DNA of 64,000 nt from Ricordea florida (Eukaryota; Cnidaria; Anthozoa; Corallimorpharia; Ricordeidae), in NCBI GenBank assembly GCA_949710005.1, contig OX453280.1, positions 23,116,152 to 23,180,151 on the forward strand, read 5' to 3'. Position 1 is the stretch's first letter. Each line of letters begins with the position of its first letter. Position numbers and translations under genes: made by a program. The notes beneath the pieces are model-generated. The model saw only the letters and a program-made list of their open reading frames with translations. It ran no database searches and was not told where the DNA came from. This document shows positions 41,528-51,026 of this stretch, piece by piece.

Positions 41528-43449
41528 AGTAGTTTTAATAGGGACCTTAAGCAAAACACAACGACGACGTCGACTACAACGGCACCACGCAATAGCGTTG
41601 ATGAACGAGACAATGAAATTGCACGTGTAAAATACAGTCTGGTAGATTTCTTTGCTGTCCTCTGCAAAACAACAACGTAAAATGACCATTTTCACGTTTT
41701 CTGGATGACGCACAACGACAAAATAGGCAAGAAAAATTTGTAATGAACTGTCAACGGGTCATGAAAAATGGTAGGGTTGTGGAATGTGGCTTGAAATGAC
41801 AACGTCAAAATGTAGTAAGGGTAAGTTGAAGCCACACATATGAGCACTAATGCGACAGTGGTAGAAGGGATAAAACCCTGTTATTACCAAAAAGCGTGAA
41901 CGGGTTAGGTAACGGTTTGTAAACGGTTTGAAAAGTTATGGAAAGAAAGTGAAACAAGCCTGCCGCCATTTGTACGAGAGAAATACAAATCAGTTTTCTC
42001 GAACGTCGCGTCCTCGGTGTCGTCGTAGTTCTTTCTTAAGCTCCCTAATGTAAATATGCTGAAAAAATTGTTGGAATAAAACAGTTAAATCTTAATCTTC
42101 ACGTTTTTTTGTCTATCAACAGCTCATCATCTGTTTTCCTAATACTGAAGTTCACTTGTCAAGGGCAACACTTGAAGAAGCTTGTTACTGGGCTAGGAGC
42201 CAGTAACATCATCAAAGCAGGTCAGCGGATGACTAACTTCAATAGCGCACTTTAAGTACTCCTTGTAAAGAAACGGATCGAATTTTTTTTGGATACCTAT
42301 CACCTCTGACGAGAAAACGTACATTATAACATAGCTTTCGGAAAGCGCGCGCTATGATTGGCTAATACGCGCGATCCATTTGCTCGTGACTTGCATGCTG
42401 ACGTTAGATTGTGAAGTTGGGAAGTCTTATGTTATAAAAGAAATGGTAAACGTAGCAGCTGTACAGCCATCGAATTATGGACGAACTTGGGAGTTTGCTA
42501 AGCACTTAAGAAGCGAGAGATGCTCGCGGCTGCGCCTCGAGCATCTCTTACGGTTCTTTCGTACTTAGCAACCTGCCGCGTGCGTCCATAACTCGATGGT
42601 TGCACTCTACACGTTTACCATTTCTTCACCAGCGAACAGCATAAAGCAGTGTTAGTGAACGGATGGTGAATGGGGGGCCATGCCGTTGGTTAGTACCCAC
42701 ACAATAAAAGGCTAACAAAGGTTTGAATAGCTGACAACGATTTGTAGTGAACTGCTAAGGAAAGCTTAAGAGAGGTTAAAGTACACAGTTCAAATACTGT
42801 GAAATATTATTCTGACTCTGAAAATGATTAAGGGTGCAAAGCATTTGAACACATTCAGCCGTTGTATTGACACAGATTCTCCTCGGTGCCCCCAAAATCC
42901 TCTATTTTTAAATTGCAAATGGAACTTTTTGCATCTCTTCCGCGTCGTACATTAAGAAGTTTATAAACCGTTTGGTAGGTAATTTGAATTATTATTTACT
43001 TAATCACTTATGTTATTTCTTAAACATGTCTGTTTAAGCGTGTTCATTTTTCGTTTTTTTCTTCTTTTTTTTCAGAATGCTACCCACCCTTCTGTTCTTA
43101 CGGCACGCCATCGACGTCTCCCTGTACTTCACCATGTGGAATGTCTGCATGCGTTTCCGTGTCACCCTACCCCCAGGTGCCATCCATGTGCCCAGCAGCA
43201 CCCCTCCCGCAGCCAGCGCCACTTCCGCCACCAGCGCCACTTCCGCCACCAGCGCCATTTCCTCCACCACAGTGTCCAGCACCTTGCCCCACGATGTGTG
43301 CTCCCTCATGTAACTCATTCTGCTGTCGTTCTATAATGCGCAGCCAGAAGGGAACCGGCCTGGCGTCTAAGAAGTCATCGACACATAATATTGACAGCGT
43401 TGATGGTGACGACGGCGAGGACGAGGACAATACAGATATTGACGAGTAA
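31695..43449 (+). CDS. Gene C: secreted Cys-module / SEA-like / CRD protein, complete (423 aa)
   Basis: Exons 31695-31752, 32520-32537, 33516-33536, 34926-35138, 35993-36139, 37878-37985, 38952-39127, 39494-39552, 42123-42220, 43076-43449 total 1272 nt and close in frame. Layout: signal peptide (1-19), two microexons, Cys module as in gene B (about 33-153), Thr/Ala/Pro linker, SEA-like domain split by a Pro/Thr insert (about 190-299), a degenerate Cys block (301-338), a Pro-rich spacer, one canonical CRD (366-383) and an acidic tail (DDGEDEDNTDIDE). It joins the front half of gene B to the back half of gene A, so the three probably arose by duplication and exon shuffling. Introns are phase 1 except the two SEA introns (0 and 2). 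Confidence 0.85.
32016..32300. mobile_element. PIF/Harbinger-like MITE, copy 2
   Basis: Ends GGGACGGACCATTAGAAAAG and its complement are flanked by TAA (32013-32015 and 32301-32303). The interior repeats AAAAATTCATGCA-type blocks. Opposite orientation to copy 1 at 4641-4938. Confidence 0.8.
32520..32537 (+). CDS. Gene C exon 2: 18-nt microexon
   Basis: Flanked by CCCTCACAG| and |GTATGT; codes ENDLVR with split Gly codons on both sides (phase 1/1). Inclusion keeps the frame, but so would skipping. Confidence 0.5.
32590..32742 (-). mobile_element. tRNA-derived SINE, family 3
   Basis: The minus strand at 32742-32670 folds like a tRNA: 7-bp acceptor (GGCUUGA/UCAGGCC), D arm GCTCAGTTGGTAGAGC, T arm with TTCGAAT. 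The anticodon stem is mismatched and U33 is absent, so it is not a functional tRNA. It is followed by a tail with TCAGGCTTTAATTTCACAGC. Confidence 0.7.
32865..33069. mobile_element. MITE with GTATAAATAC terminal repeats, copy 2
   Basis: Same ends and interior as 9973-10164. The similarity extends about 20 bases further left (GAATAATTGTTT), so the true element may be slightly longer. Confidence 0.65.
33516..33536 (+). CDS. Gene C exon 3: 21-nt microexon
   Basis: Flanked by AATTCTAG| and |GTAAGG; codes GQDQSSI with phase-1 boundaries. Low-complexity polar spacer before the Cys module. Confidence 0.5.
   Translation, partial: DKIRAA
33590..33973 (-). mobile_element. tRNA-derived SINE, family 2 (minus copy 2)
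   Basis: Minus-strand head ACCAGTTAGCTCAGTTGGTT with intact B box (GGTTCGAACC). The body matches 13185-13458 (GTAGGTCCCGTCTCACAAC). Confidence 0.75.
34060..34547 (+). mobile_element. LINE 3' remnant
   Basis: The frame near 34190 reads LATKLWNSLPTEIRSGSDIK followed by DFKQNS, the usual end of CR1/L2-type reverse transcriptase ORFs. A 3'UTR ending in AATAAAG and a (TTA)n tail follows. Heavily 5'-truncated; lies in intron 3 of gene C. Confidence 0.65.
34926..35138 (+). CDS. Gene C exon 4: Cys module, first half
   Basis: 71 codons, phase 1/1 (TTCTTAAG|GTTGTC ... AATATAG|GTAATA). Pattern GCPGFKLQRVGCFSEK, VPVLLFTDKKKK, VVKRCCAAAGKK, FFAINNIG. More basic than the gene B version and carries a doubled Cys (RCC). 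Confidence 0.85.
35139..35172. repeat. (AAT)n microsatellite
   Basis: Trinucleotide run starting directly at the exon 4 donor of gene C (ATATAG|GTAATAATAATAAGG), so the donor lies within the repeat. Confidence 0.9.
35993..36139 (+). CDS. Gene C exon 5: Cys module, second half
   Basis: 49 codons, phase 1/1 (TTCTCCAG|GAAATT ... ATGCAGC|GTAAGT). It encodes NCYSGKGVSATYARLGKSKT, then Cys-spaced Lys-rich sequence and ESNYVYKMQ. Aligns with gene B exon 3. Confidence 0.85.
36140..37250. other. intron, nothing recognised
   Basis: Intron of gene C with only low-complexity AT-rich sequence. Open frames on both strands lack domain resemblance. Confidence 0.35.
37255..37455 (+). repeat. Interspersed repeat (CCCCCCTGGATGGGATGCTA family)
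   Basis: Contains the widely dispersed block CTCCCCCCTGGATGGGATGC followed by TAGTCCATCGTACGG and ACACCTGGGTGGAGAGAAAC. Partial copy at 29735-29850. Probably the body of a SINE or the tail of a longer retroposon. Confidence 0.65.
37878..37985 (+). CDS. Gene C exon 6: Thr/Ala/Pro linker
   Basis: 36 codons, phase 1/1 (TTTTTAG|GTATAC ... GAGCT|GTACGT). Low-complexity (PTTPTNKPTAKPAGASTTS), ending STLS plus a split Cys codon, as in gene A. Confidence 0.8.
38020..38580 (-). mobile_element. LINE 3' remnant (minus strand)
   Basis: The minus frame 38408-38220 reads YRCRVILGDRSFQVAAPVLW and NVLPREIRSITDLGIFKCHL, the familiar C-terminus of a reverse transcriptase ORF. On the right it continues into sequence with CCATGGATTAGCGCCAACG; on the left it ends in an (ATT)n run near 38020-38070. 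Confidence 0.7.
38900..38945. repeat. (CT)n tract before an acceptor
   Basis: TTTCTCTTTCTCTCTCTCTG directly upstream of the gene C exon 7 acceptor; it serves as a very strong polypyrimidine tract. Confidence 0.8.
38952..39127 (+). CDS. Gene C exon 7: SEA-like domain part 1 with Pro/Thr insert
   Basis: Enters phase 1 and leaves phase 0 (GTCTAG|GCCAAA ... AAGAAG|GTAACG), as in gene A. CQNYLVAVKTG aligns with CKDYVTEIKTG of gene A. Then about 38 residues of Thr/Pro/Ala repeats (with APTVATPATTAPT) lead to LSPKQSIEKK, which aligns with the helix before the splice site. The insert lies inside the predicted domain. Confidence 0.7.
39494..39552 (+). CDS. Gene C exon 8: SEA-like domain part 2
   Basis: 59 nt, phase 0 to 2 (TTCTGTAG|GTGAAG ... 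AACGCAAG|GTGTAG), coding VKEIYKGYSCLACLKPVNA. Exon length and phases equal those of gene A exon 13513-13571. It carries two Cys not present in gene A, possibly a disulfide. Confidence 0.65.
39810..39917. mobile_element. Hairpin MITE
   Basis: CACTTAATATATGGTCCCTA mirrors GGGACCATACGTTAAGTG, with AACTAGTTAGTTTTG-type inner complement. Confidence 0.7.
39920..40630. other. Unclassified; possible solo LTR or promoter-bearing repeat
   Basis: Contains the palindrome TGTATCCCGATCGGGATACA, a TATA-like TATATAAG near 40130, GTACGTACG, and a late AATAAATAG followed by GTTCGTAGCGGAACTACG. This order (TATA, then polyadenylation-like signal) resembles an LTR, but no target duplication or internal retroviral region was found. 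Confidence 0.25.
40840..40945. repeat. Tandem repeat of about 35 bp
   Basis: Three imperfect copies of AGATATAAATAGATTCCGCG plus CTAAAAGATATATA. Confidence 0.85.
41193..41450. mobile_element. MITE with long terminal inverted repeats
   Basis: CTAAAGCCTGGTTTTCACTA and the inner GCAAGCATAAGCAAA are mirrored by TTATGCTTGTGTCGTAGTG and AAACCAGGCTTAAG. A half copy lies at 6748-6900. Confidence 0.7.
41498..41530. repeat. (GTT)n microsatellite
   Basis: Eleven or so GTT units; the poly-Cys and poly-Thr frames here are artefacts of this run. Confidence 0.95.
42123..42220 (+). CDS. Gene C exon 9: SEA-like domain part 3
   Basis: Phase 2 to 1 (TATCAACAG|CTCATC ... AAAGCAG|GTCAGC). SSSVFLILKFTCQGQHLKKL then VTGLGASNIIKA aligns with SSEEPDGIKAYFTLRF and MDALGKENVTAA of gene A. 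It is 18 nt shorter. Confidence 0.7.
42441..42624. mobile_element. Palindromic MITE
   Basis: AAATGGTAAACGTAGCAGC at the left mirrors CACTCTACACGTTTACCATTT at the right; the centre is GAGATGCTCGCGGCTGCGCC. Long GC-rich stem. Confidence 0.65.
43076..43449 (+). CDS. Gene C exon 10: degenerate Cys block, Pro spacer, one canonical CRD, acidic tail
   Basis: Acceptor TTTTTTCAG|AATGCT. CYPPFCSYGTPSTSPCTSPC then GMSACVSVSPYPQVPSMC holds six Cys in altered spacing. A Pro spacer (LPPPAPLPPPAPFPPP) leads to CPAPCPTMCAPSCNSFCC, a textbook CRD. The tail ends in an Asp/Glu cluster, unlike the basic tails of A and B, so partners of opposite charge are possible (inference). Confidence 0.9.
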
Positions 43450-43621
43450 AATCGAACTGTTGTAGATTTTTATTACTCTTGGGATCCTCACATTAAAATG
43501 ATACGCTTCCATTGGAATTAACTGGGATATAGAATTACTGTTTTCTTTAGAAAGAAATCAGTAACAATGAGGAAGTTTACCGAATTACTTATAATTGCAA
43601 TTTTAACATATTTCTCTAGAT

Positions 43622-43627
43622 AATAAA
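43622..43627 (+). promoter_or_regulatory. Polyadenylation signal candidate of gene C
   Basis: AATAAA 173 bases after the stop codon. Confidence 0.5.
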
Positions 43628-43639
43628 CAGTTCATTCTT

Positions 43640-44980
43640 TAGATAAAAATACATGTATGTATAAAGTTTAAGTTGTACATTAAAATAAGAAGCAGAAACG
43701 ATTACGTAATCGTTAATGAGCGTTAGAATTGAGTAAAGAATTTATGTACGAGTGGTGATTCGACGAGGATGCAGACCAGAGTGTATTAATGAAAGAAATA
43801 TTGCACGATGTTTATATTGGTTCTGATAAGCTTTAATTTGTTTATTAGTATTACTGTGATTAATTAAAATTAAGATTAATTACATGGCTGGTTCCACGAG
43901 CGGGCGAGATTGGGCAAATCACTGGGCGCTCCCGATCCATTCAACAAAAATTCCAGTTTGAAATTTCGGAAATTCTACGTGTTCGATGGAACGGTACCTT
44001 CCGGTTACGTAGACCCGACCCAAGCCACCACTCGGTTGATTCGCAAACGGCAAAACAAAAAATGGCCTACTCTATGTCGGTTCTATTGGCTTTAGAGTTG
44101 TTAGACGATAGTGAAAACAAAGTTGATCGAGAAAAGCGCGCGAAAATATTTTGGAAGCACTAGCTCACGCAGGATAAAGAAATTTTAAAAGGTACCGAAA
44201 ACAGTTATCAAATCATTATAACGTTACCCAACTGTTATCGATGTGCAACTGTGCATTAACAATACTTGCAAAATCTGTAGATATGTTTCCACACTCGAAC
44301 TGCTCCGCCATTTTGTCTTTAAAAGCAGGGTACAGAAGAACGGTACTGGGAACAACGAATTTGTCAAATGGAAAGGAAATTTCGGTCCGACCGGTCAAAG
44401 TGACCACCTTTAAAGTTGGTCCCGAGTATTAATATTCCGATCGGACCGAACCCAAATGGTCCGTTCCATTTGATGAACCAACCGAAATTACCGGAAGTTT
44501 GGGTTGTATAGAAAGCGACCATTAGCTCTGATTGGCTACCCGAGCGGGTAAGATGAGCATATTTTCCCCGCCTATGATTGGCTGCTTTGTCCCACAAAAC
44601 GATATATATTGCCATATAATAAATCCTTGGGCCTTACCCTTTTTAAGCGTTTTTATTGTTCGAGACGTAGTCGAGGTCAATAAAGAAGCAAAAAATAACT
44701 TAATATAGATGCGTCATTGAGCAAACGTGTAAACAAGATGGCTGGATAGAAGCCCAGTTCTTTCTTTGCGCGTTCATTGGCAGATAGTTACTGGAGATCG
44801 GTCTCGTTTTTCATAATTCTTATACAAACGCATTCAGTGGTTTAAGCAACTGGCTGGGAACATAAGATCTTTTGGCTTGATATGCAGAGGTGTCAAGAAG
44901 ATATGGCGAAAGTGACAAAAAAATCTGGATTGGAATTTTATGTTGCTAATAGGTTTGTTTTGGTTAAAGTAATAGTACAG
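43640..44980. other. no gene recognised
   Basis: AT-rich flank. Blocks around 43880-44060 and 44360-44640 with GGTCCGACC/GGTCGGACC-like inverted pieces look like a decayed palindromic element. No coding exon was recognised. Confidence 0.3.
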
Positions 44981-44985
44981 TTTTC

Positions 44986-46420
44986 TATGGCGCGCCTTTC
45001 CAGTCAATATTCAAACAACCTTAATATACAATACATCCATTACATTTCTGTGCCATATTTTATATATTCCTTCTGTATATTTTTTATTTTGCTTCATTAT
45101 TTTTCATTTTGCTTCTATATTTTATATATCCCTTCCTATTAATTTATATATACGTGTTAAGCTCATCTCTTTTTTATTTTGTTCTCTTTATTTCATATGC
45201 GTTCTATATTTTTATATTTATTCCATATATTTTTTTTTCGTTCCGAGTGGGATATTTTATTTTCTTTCTAATTAGTATGCAACACGTGATCACATGACCG
45301 CGATGCACTTTTTCATACCGCCATTTTAGCTTTCGTTCACATGGAGGAAGATCTGTACAGTGCTTGCCGTGCGGCCGCGGATGCCTTAGAGATTTTAAGT
45401 AATTTGAGACCTTGTTTTACGAGAAATGTTAATTAATGTTACGATAAATTCAACGAAATGTTAATTAATGTTACGATAAATTCAACGGCAGTCTCTCTCA
45501 GTCAGCCGGACAACGAGGATCATCAGGTGAACAAAGTAATAAATTTCAGTGTTTACAATCGAAGTTGGTAGTATATGATTAACTGTAAATGCGTGGTACA
45601 CCTGCTCCGAAACATACAGTAGTTACCACCAAACAGCATTATCGTATCGTATGGTACCAGCAGTTGATGTTCAGCTCACACCACAACAACTGCACATTTT
45701 GGAAGTCTCCTGTCATCCTTCGAGTGACGATGGTGAACATGGTAGAACACAATATTTGAGGTGCATGACATCCTTAGGAATCAGTTCAACATATAAGAAA
45801 CGATAAAGCTGTTTTGGTGGTAACTACTGTATGTTTCAGAGCAGGTGTTCCCAGCATTTACAGTTCATCAGACTACCAACTTCGATTGTAAACACTGTGA
45901 AATTTATTACCTTGTTCACCTGATGATCCCCGTTGTCCGGCTGACTGAGAGAGACTGCCGTTGAATTGAGGTATAACATTTCTCGTAAAACCAAGTCTCA
46001 AATTACTTAAAATCTCTAAGGCATCCGCGGCCGCACGGCAAGCACTGTACAGATCTTCCTCCATGTGAACGAAAGCCAAAATGGCGGTATGAAAAAGTGC
46101 ATCGCGGTCATGTGATCACGTGTTGCATACTAATTAGAAAGAAAATAAAATATCCCACTCGGAACGAAAAAAAAATATATGGAATAAATATAAAAAATAT
46201 AGAACGCATATGAAATAAAGAGAACAAAATAAAAAAGAGATGAGCTTAGCACGTATATATAAATTAATAGGAAGGGATATATAAAATATTGAAGCAAAAT
46301 GAAAAATAATGAAGCAAAATAAAAAATATACAGAAAGGAAATATAAAATATGGCACAGAAATGTAATGGATGTATTGTATATTAAGGTTGTTTGAATATT
46401 GACTGGAAAGGCGCGCCATA
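44986..46420. mobile_element. 1.4-kb foldback element
   Basis: The left arm (about 44986-45645) and right arm (about 45799-46420) are reverse complements for more than 600 bases, starting at TATGGCGCGCCTTTCCAGTC and its mirror. The unpaired loop is about 150 bases. The left arm carries a 32-bp tandem duplication (ATGTTAATTAATGTTACGAT-type) missing on the right. No transposase was recognised. Confidence 0.85.
45911..46064 (-). CDS. Captured first-exon-like ORF in the right arm of the foldback
   Basis: Minus-strand ATG (MEEDLYSACRAAADALEILS) runs 51 codons to a donor (GAACAAG|GTAATA) in phase 1. The left arm has the same start but its frame is broken by the tandem duplication and base changes. 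It looks like a genuine first exon carried by a repeat; protein family not recognised. Confidence 0.35.
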
Positions 46421-46429
46421 GTTTTCAGG

Positions 46430-47770
46430 CAGAGGAAAAGGCTGTGATTAATTAAGTTGATTTGAAGTTAACAATACAGTGGGGAAAAATGTATCATTGG
46501 ACAGGATGGGTGTCGAAATTTCGGGTCGGTGGATTGCAACTTTTTAAGTTACGTTCATTATTTCAAACCAGCGTAGCATCAAATTTGATTGTCCACCTGG
46601 TTTCAATGTGTAGGTTTTCTTTAAAATGTATCATATTTACAGCCTATGTATTATATTTACAGCCTATATATGAAATCTGCATTCATATTTGCACTGTAAT
46701 ACCTCATTTGAAGCGTGCAAAGGATTCGACAAGTCCATAAAAGAAATACACGAAGCCCGTCATTTATACTGGATAAGAAAAAGTACAACCGTTCGATAGC
46801 AGAATCAGTTCTTCCTGCACAGCAACATCTTCTAAACATTTGCTTTGAAAAGACAAAAACGTTTCACGAATTTTCAAGCAAAACTTGATAGCGGCGTTTG
46901 CATAACTTCAAAATTATTGTGTTGTTTACACAGCATGTCAAGTGTCAATACCTAATTGGGTCGAGAGTCGAAGGTCGAAATAACTTAAAACCTTCAGTTT
47001 CATCCAGAATTATTACTTCGTCGTCGCACTCAGATTTATCTACAGATAAACCTCATACAAAATGCAAGATTAAACGAATTTGAAGAGATTTTCTCGTATT
47101 TTTAAGACCAAAAATAAGGCCACGTGAAGTATGGCAAAACACGCACTTACAAAAATTTCAAGTTTGCTTACCTCCTATCCCCTTGTTCACTTCAGTTTCC
47201 CAAAATCCATATCCAAATTGCCTCCGGAATCAATTCAGACAGAGTAGGGACGTTTTCCTTGTCAAAAACCCCCAAAATAGCTGCTTTTGGGAACCACTTT
47301 TTTGGCCAACCAAACCGCCATTTTTTCGCCAATTTCTAGGAATCGTCGTGACGATAATTATAAAGAAGCGTAGCGCAAGACCGCTGAGTAGTTGGTTAAA
47401 TTCTAACTTCCTGTCAGCCAAATTTGGGACTGACCGGAAGCGGCACATTTAGAATGAAACTGATTGGTGAGAAATGAGAAAATTCTATAATCTCATAGAA
47501 GAAATGGGAGCATGATTAATGAAACTTGCTTACCGTCCACAATACAGGAGCAAAGCAAATCCATTTTAGTAATGCCGAACTCAGTATCGATGTGCTGTTA
47601 GCTTAAGATTCTGTAACAACGTAAGTACAGTATGATGTAGAAAACTAGGATTAACACATGTCTAAAATGATAAATTGCATATAGCCGGTCATTGTCAAAC
47701 TACAATCCCTCATCTGAAAGGATTACATGGTACAGATTGACACAGACAGAGGGTGGATTCATTTGGTGAT
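46430..47770. other. no gene recognised
   Basis: No domain or clear repeat seen, apart from weak AT-rich runs and short frames that overlap one another around 47124-47452. Confidence 0.3.
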
Positions 47771-47777
47771 GAAAACG

Positions 47778-49042
47778 TAGCCTGCAAAGCAGGCGTATTT
47801 TGGAGCGCGATCCATGAATTGTTTTCAGGAATAACGTTGTCCTGCCATATTGGACGTTGAAACTATCAGAGAGTTGGGACGAGTCAAAAACTGATTTTAA
47901 GGGAGAGGCTGATGGGTTTAAAATAGGAGAGGGGGAGGGGGAGGGGAGGAAAAAATACGCCTGCCCGCAGCCATTGTTCGTTTGGAGAACCCGTACACCA
48001 GATCGACGGGGACTCTGATTGGTGCGGTTTCGGATGTTTGATTGCTAGCTGCCAATCAAGGGGACATTTATTTTTTTTTTTTACGGGCTCTACGAGAGGA
48101 GTATTTTAGTCCGATTCATCCGAAATTTCATTCATCCGGATTTGAAAGACTTCGATTCTGCCCTGGAGAAAGCTCTTTCTGCGCTCGCTGGATTGGGAAT
48201 ATCGCTTAAATTACGATCGGAACAAAAGGAAGCGGTTACGACGCTGTTGTCGAGGCAAGATTTATTAGCAGTTCTTCCAACAGGCTTTGGAAAAAGCCTC
48301 ATTTTTCAGTTGTTTGTGCGGGTGAAAGAAATATTGACAGGCAAACCTGCATGTGTGATCGTTGTTTGCCCTCTTAAAAGTATTGTGCATGATCAATTGT
48401 CCGAAGCAACTGCGATGGGTTTAACGGCCACATCACTTTCGGACGCCAGTTTAGAAGATGTAGAGAACGGCAAATACCAGCTAATCTTTGGATCTGGAGA
48501 AGAAATTTTGGAGAAGCCTTTCCTCGGTCGGCTCAAAAAGAGCAACACTCCTCCACACCAGAATCTTGCTCCACTGATAGTCGATGAATCGCACACTGTA
48601 GAAACATGGAAGGGTCAAAGGTTTGTTTTCCTCCCTTGTTGTGTTTTCAGTAGATCCTAGAAGGTGTTCGATTAACTTGTGCTGTAAAAGTATGAAGATG
48701 AATGAAGATGAATTCAACGTTCTCTTAGGGCAACAACTAAGAAACCCAGACAAAAGGGCACTGTTGCTTTTCGTGAGTCGTAATTTGAGGCTACCGGAAA
48801 AGAATTGAAATCAATTTTCATTGGCTGTGTTTGCATTTCCGGAAAAGTAATCAGGCGCGACTAATTAGGGGGCGTTCGGTAATTTCATAGGCTTTGCTGG
48901 CAGGCGTTTTCTCCTCTCGCTTCCCCGCCCCTCCCCCCTTCCACCGCCCCTCCCCCTTAGTCTTTTCTGTTGCTTTTCAAGATGGCGGCCGCGATCAATG
49001 TACCTCCGAGTTTTCGTTAAAAAACGTCTGCTCTGCAGGCTA
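47778..49042. mobile_element. Unit bounded by TAGCCTGC...GCAGGCTA ends, carrying a helicase fragment
   Basis: The left end TAGCCTGCAAAGCAGGCG and the right end CGTCTGCTCTGCAGGCTA are inverted. A third copy of the motif (CGCCTGCCACGCAGGCTA) is at 59024-59041. The unit encloses the RecQ-like fragment and looks like a truncated or decayed DNA transposon. Confidence 0.45.
48142..48660 (+). pseudogene. RecQ-like DEAD/DEAH helicase N-terminal fragment
   Basis: 172 codons with Walker A-type LAVLPTGFGKSLIFQLFV, motif Ia VCPLKSIVHDQ and motif II APLIVDESHTVETW (DESH in place of DEAH). A Q-motif-like start KLRSEQKEAVTTLLSRQD precedes them. After TWKGQR the frame loses similarity at GGTTTGTT, and no C-terminal helicase lobe follows. 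The usual WGHDFR of RecQ is not reached. Most likely a fragment of a repeat-borne RecQ-like gene. Confidence 0.65.
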
Positions 49043-49511
49043 ATGAAAACGCAACAAACTTAGCAGAGCGTAAATGGTGGTGCAACACTGCTGAAGAACT
49101 CCATAGTAAAGGAGAGGTGGCAAGACTTATGGTTGAGAGTTAAAGACTTGTTTATTGTTTATAATTACATGTACGTAGACGGGATATTAAAAGCGAGTGA
49201 TCCAAGGGTTGAGACAAAATTATGACAGGAATTGAATTTCACTTACTTTTCGAAATGTGTTAGATCACAAATTTAGAAATATTATAAACGTTTTATGTAA
49301 CAACAAAGACTGAAAATCAACATTGATATAGATATTTAATATTTATGAAAATATCTATGAAGTATTTATGAAGAATCGACAAAGCATTGCCTCAAAGTCA
49401 GTCGATTCACGTCCAGTTAAAATAAACACTTTTCCTGTATTTTACACCTTTGATAAAAATAATTTGTTAACAGAGACCGATTCCAATTTCAAACTTTAGC
49501 ATGTGGAAGAG

Positions 49512-49640
49512 ATGTTGTGGTTCATTTTTTTTGTGGTTCAAATGTTATTTTCCTTTGTTTTCTGGTATGGTAATGTATGATAATGGTTTCAAACAAAGGA
49601 AAATAAAATTTAAACCAAGAAAAAAATTCAACTACAACAG
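49512..49640. mobile_element. Hairpin MITE, family shared with 6961-7096
   Basis: TGTTTTCTGGTATGGTAATG stands between inverted halves (TTATTTTCCTTTG and CAAAGGAAAATAA). Confidence 0.6.
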
Positions 49641-50537
49641 AGACATGACTTTTTTTGCTACGGCCGTGGATTCAAATTGTTATTTTTGCGCAAGCATTGT
49701 GTAGTCTCTTTGAAGCAGGGGAGTGGTATAGACCAATTTATTCAAGTCACATGCAGGTGTATTTGAGGTAGGAGGGAGGGATATGGGGTGCGGGGGGGCT
49801 GTGGGCACTGGGAGGCAGAATGGAGAGGTTGACGCCATGTTGAATATTGAATTTTGAAATTTTTAAGAGACAAGTGTATGGTACTGCACTGTTACCTATC
49901 TGTCCAACCATCCGGGTGGTATCGCAAATATATAGATATCGAGAACAATGGAAAGGGCTCTGGTCCAATGAGAGAACGATGACATCACTATCGACCAATG
50001 AGAGAATGGTGACATCACTATCGACGAATGAGAGAACGATGACATCACTATCGACCAATGAGAGAACGATGACATCATCATCGACCAATGAGAATTCACT
50101 GACGATATGAATGTATGAATACGTTAGTTCTTTTGGGAACCAGACAAGCAGGATTCTTGAAGATCAGATACAGGTTTGCACGAGAAATACTTTTCGGCGC
50201 TTTACTTTAACCACCGAAATTTTTTTCTTGTTAAACCGGAATGACACAAACCAGTCACTGAACGTTTCTGCTGATAATTTATGAAAATAAAAAAAAACTG
50301 CATGGATGGAACAAATGATCAACCAACAATTCTTTGCGTTGGACCTGGACGCATTATAGTATCGTTATTAACCGACTGTGTTTGGGTGAGAAGGTGACAC
50401 CATGTCTGAATGAACTTTGGAATCGATATTGTAGTGAAATGGAACGTGGCATGAACTAACAGGCTCGGTCCAAGACGCGTATTCATTGCATGGATGTATC
50501 CGTTGTATGATATTGCAAGAAAAACTGAGAAGCAGAA

Positions 50538-51026
50538 ATGGTCCGAAACGCTGAACAACTACGCTACCTTGAGAGGTTAAAAAGTTCCATCGACAAAGTA
50601 TTGTGTAAGATTCGGCGCCTGAAAACGAAATCGGGAAAACTAGAAAACTATAATTGGCAGTATAATCAAGAGTATTTTGTCGAGTGTTGTTTTCTCAAAC
50701 ACGCTGAGGATAACAAGCCAACTGGACAACCATTTTTGGAACACTTTTGTTCGATTGTGGACACAGACAAACTTTTCGACCTTTTGTCAACAACATCCAA
50801 CTCGCTGGAAAGTATACCTCGAAGGATTGTTGAATATTTGTTACGACAAATACTCGTTATTCCGTGGTTAGCTAAAAGTGTGCGAAGAAATGTTGAACAG
50901 ACATTTATATGTGGTGCAACAATAAATGTGTATTTAAAACATTTGCTTCTCAAACAGTTATTTGAGAAGCAACTGAGTCACATATCCACGAAAGACAAAA
51001 ACAAACGAGTGAAGTCAAACCTTTGA
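50538..51026 (+). CDS. ORF inside the long-TIR element, unknown function
   Basis: MVRNAEQLRYLERLKSSIDK starts a 162-codon basic, helical-looking protein with a few Cys and His (FVECCFLKHAE, FICGATINVY). No transposase motif was recognised. The frame lies at the centre of an inverted-repeat element, so it is probably element-encoded or a captured exon. Confidence 0.35.
   Translation: MVRNAEQLRYLERLKSSIDKVLCKIRRLKTKSGKLENYNWQYNQEYFVECCFLKHAEDNKPTGQPFLEHFCSIVDTDKLFDLLSTTSNSLESIPRRIVEYLLRQILVIPWLAKSVRRNVEQTFICGATINVYLKHLLLKQLFEKQLSHISTKDKNKRVKSNL

Noticed and set aside
41417-41713. Frames with poly-Thr or poly-Cys
   Set aside because: Translation of the (GTT)n run.
43034-43430. Minus-strand Gly/Ala-rich frames
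   Set aside because: Shadows of the Pro-rich and CRD exon of gene C.
45835-45860. Additional hammerhead core (CTGATGA ... CTGAAAC, minus strand)
   Set aside because: The stretch between the two core boxes cannot form stem II.
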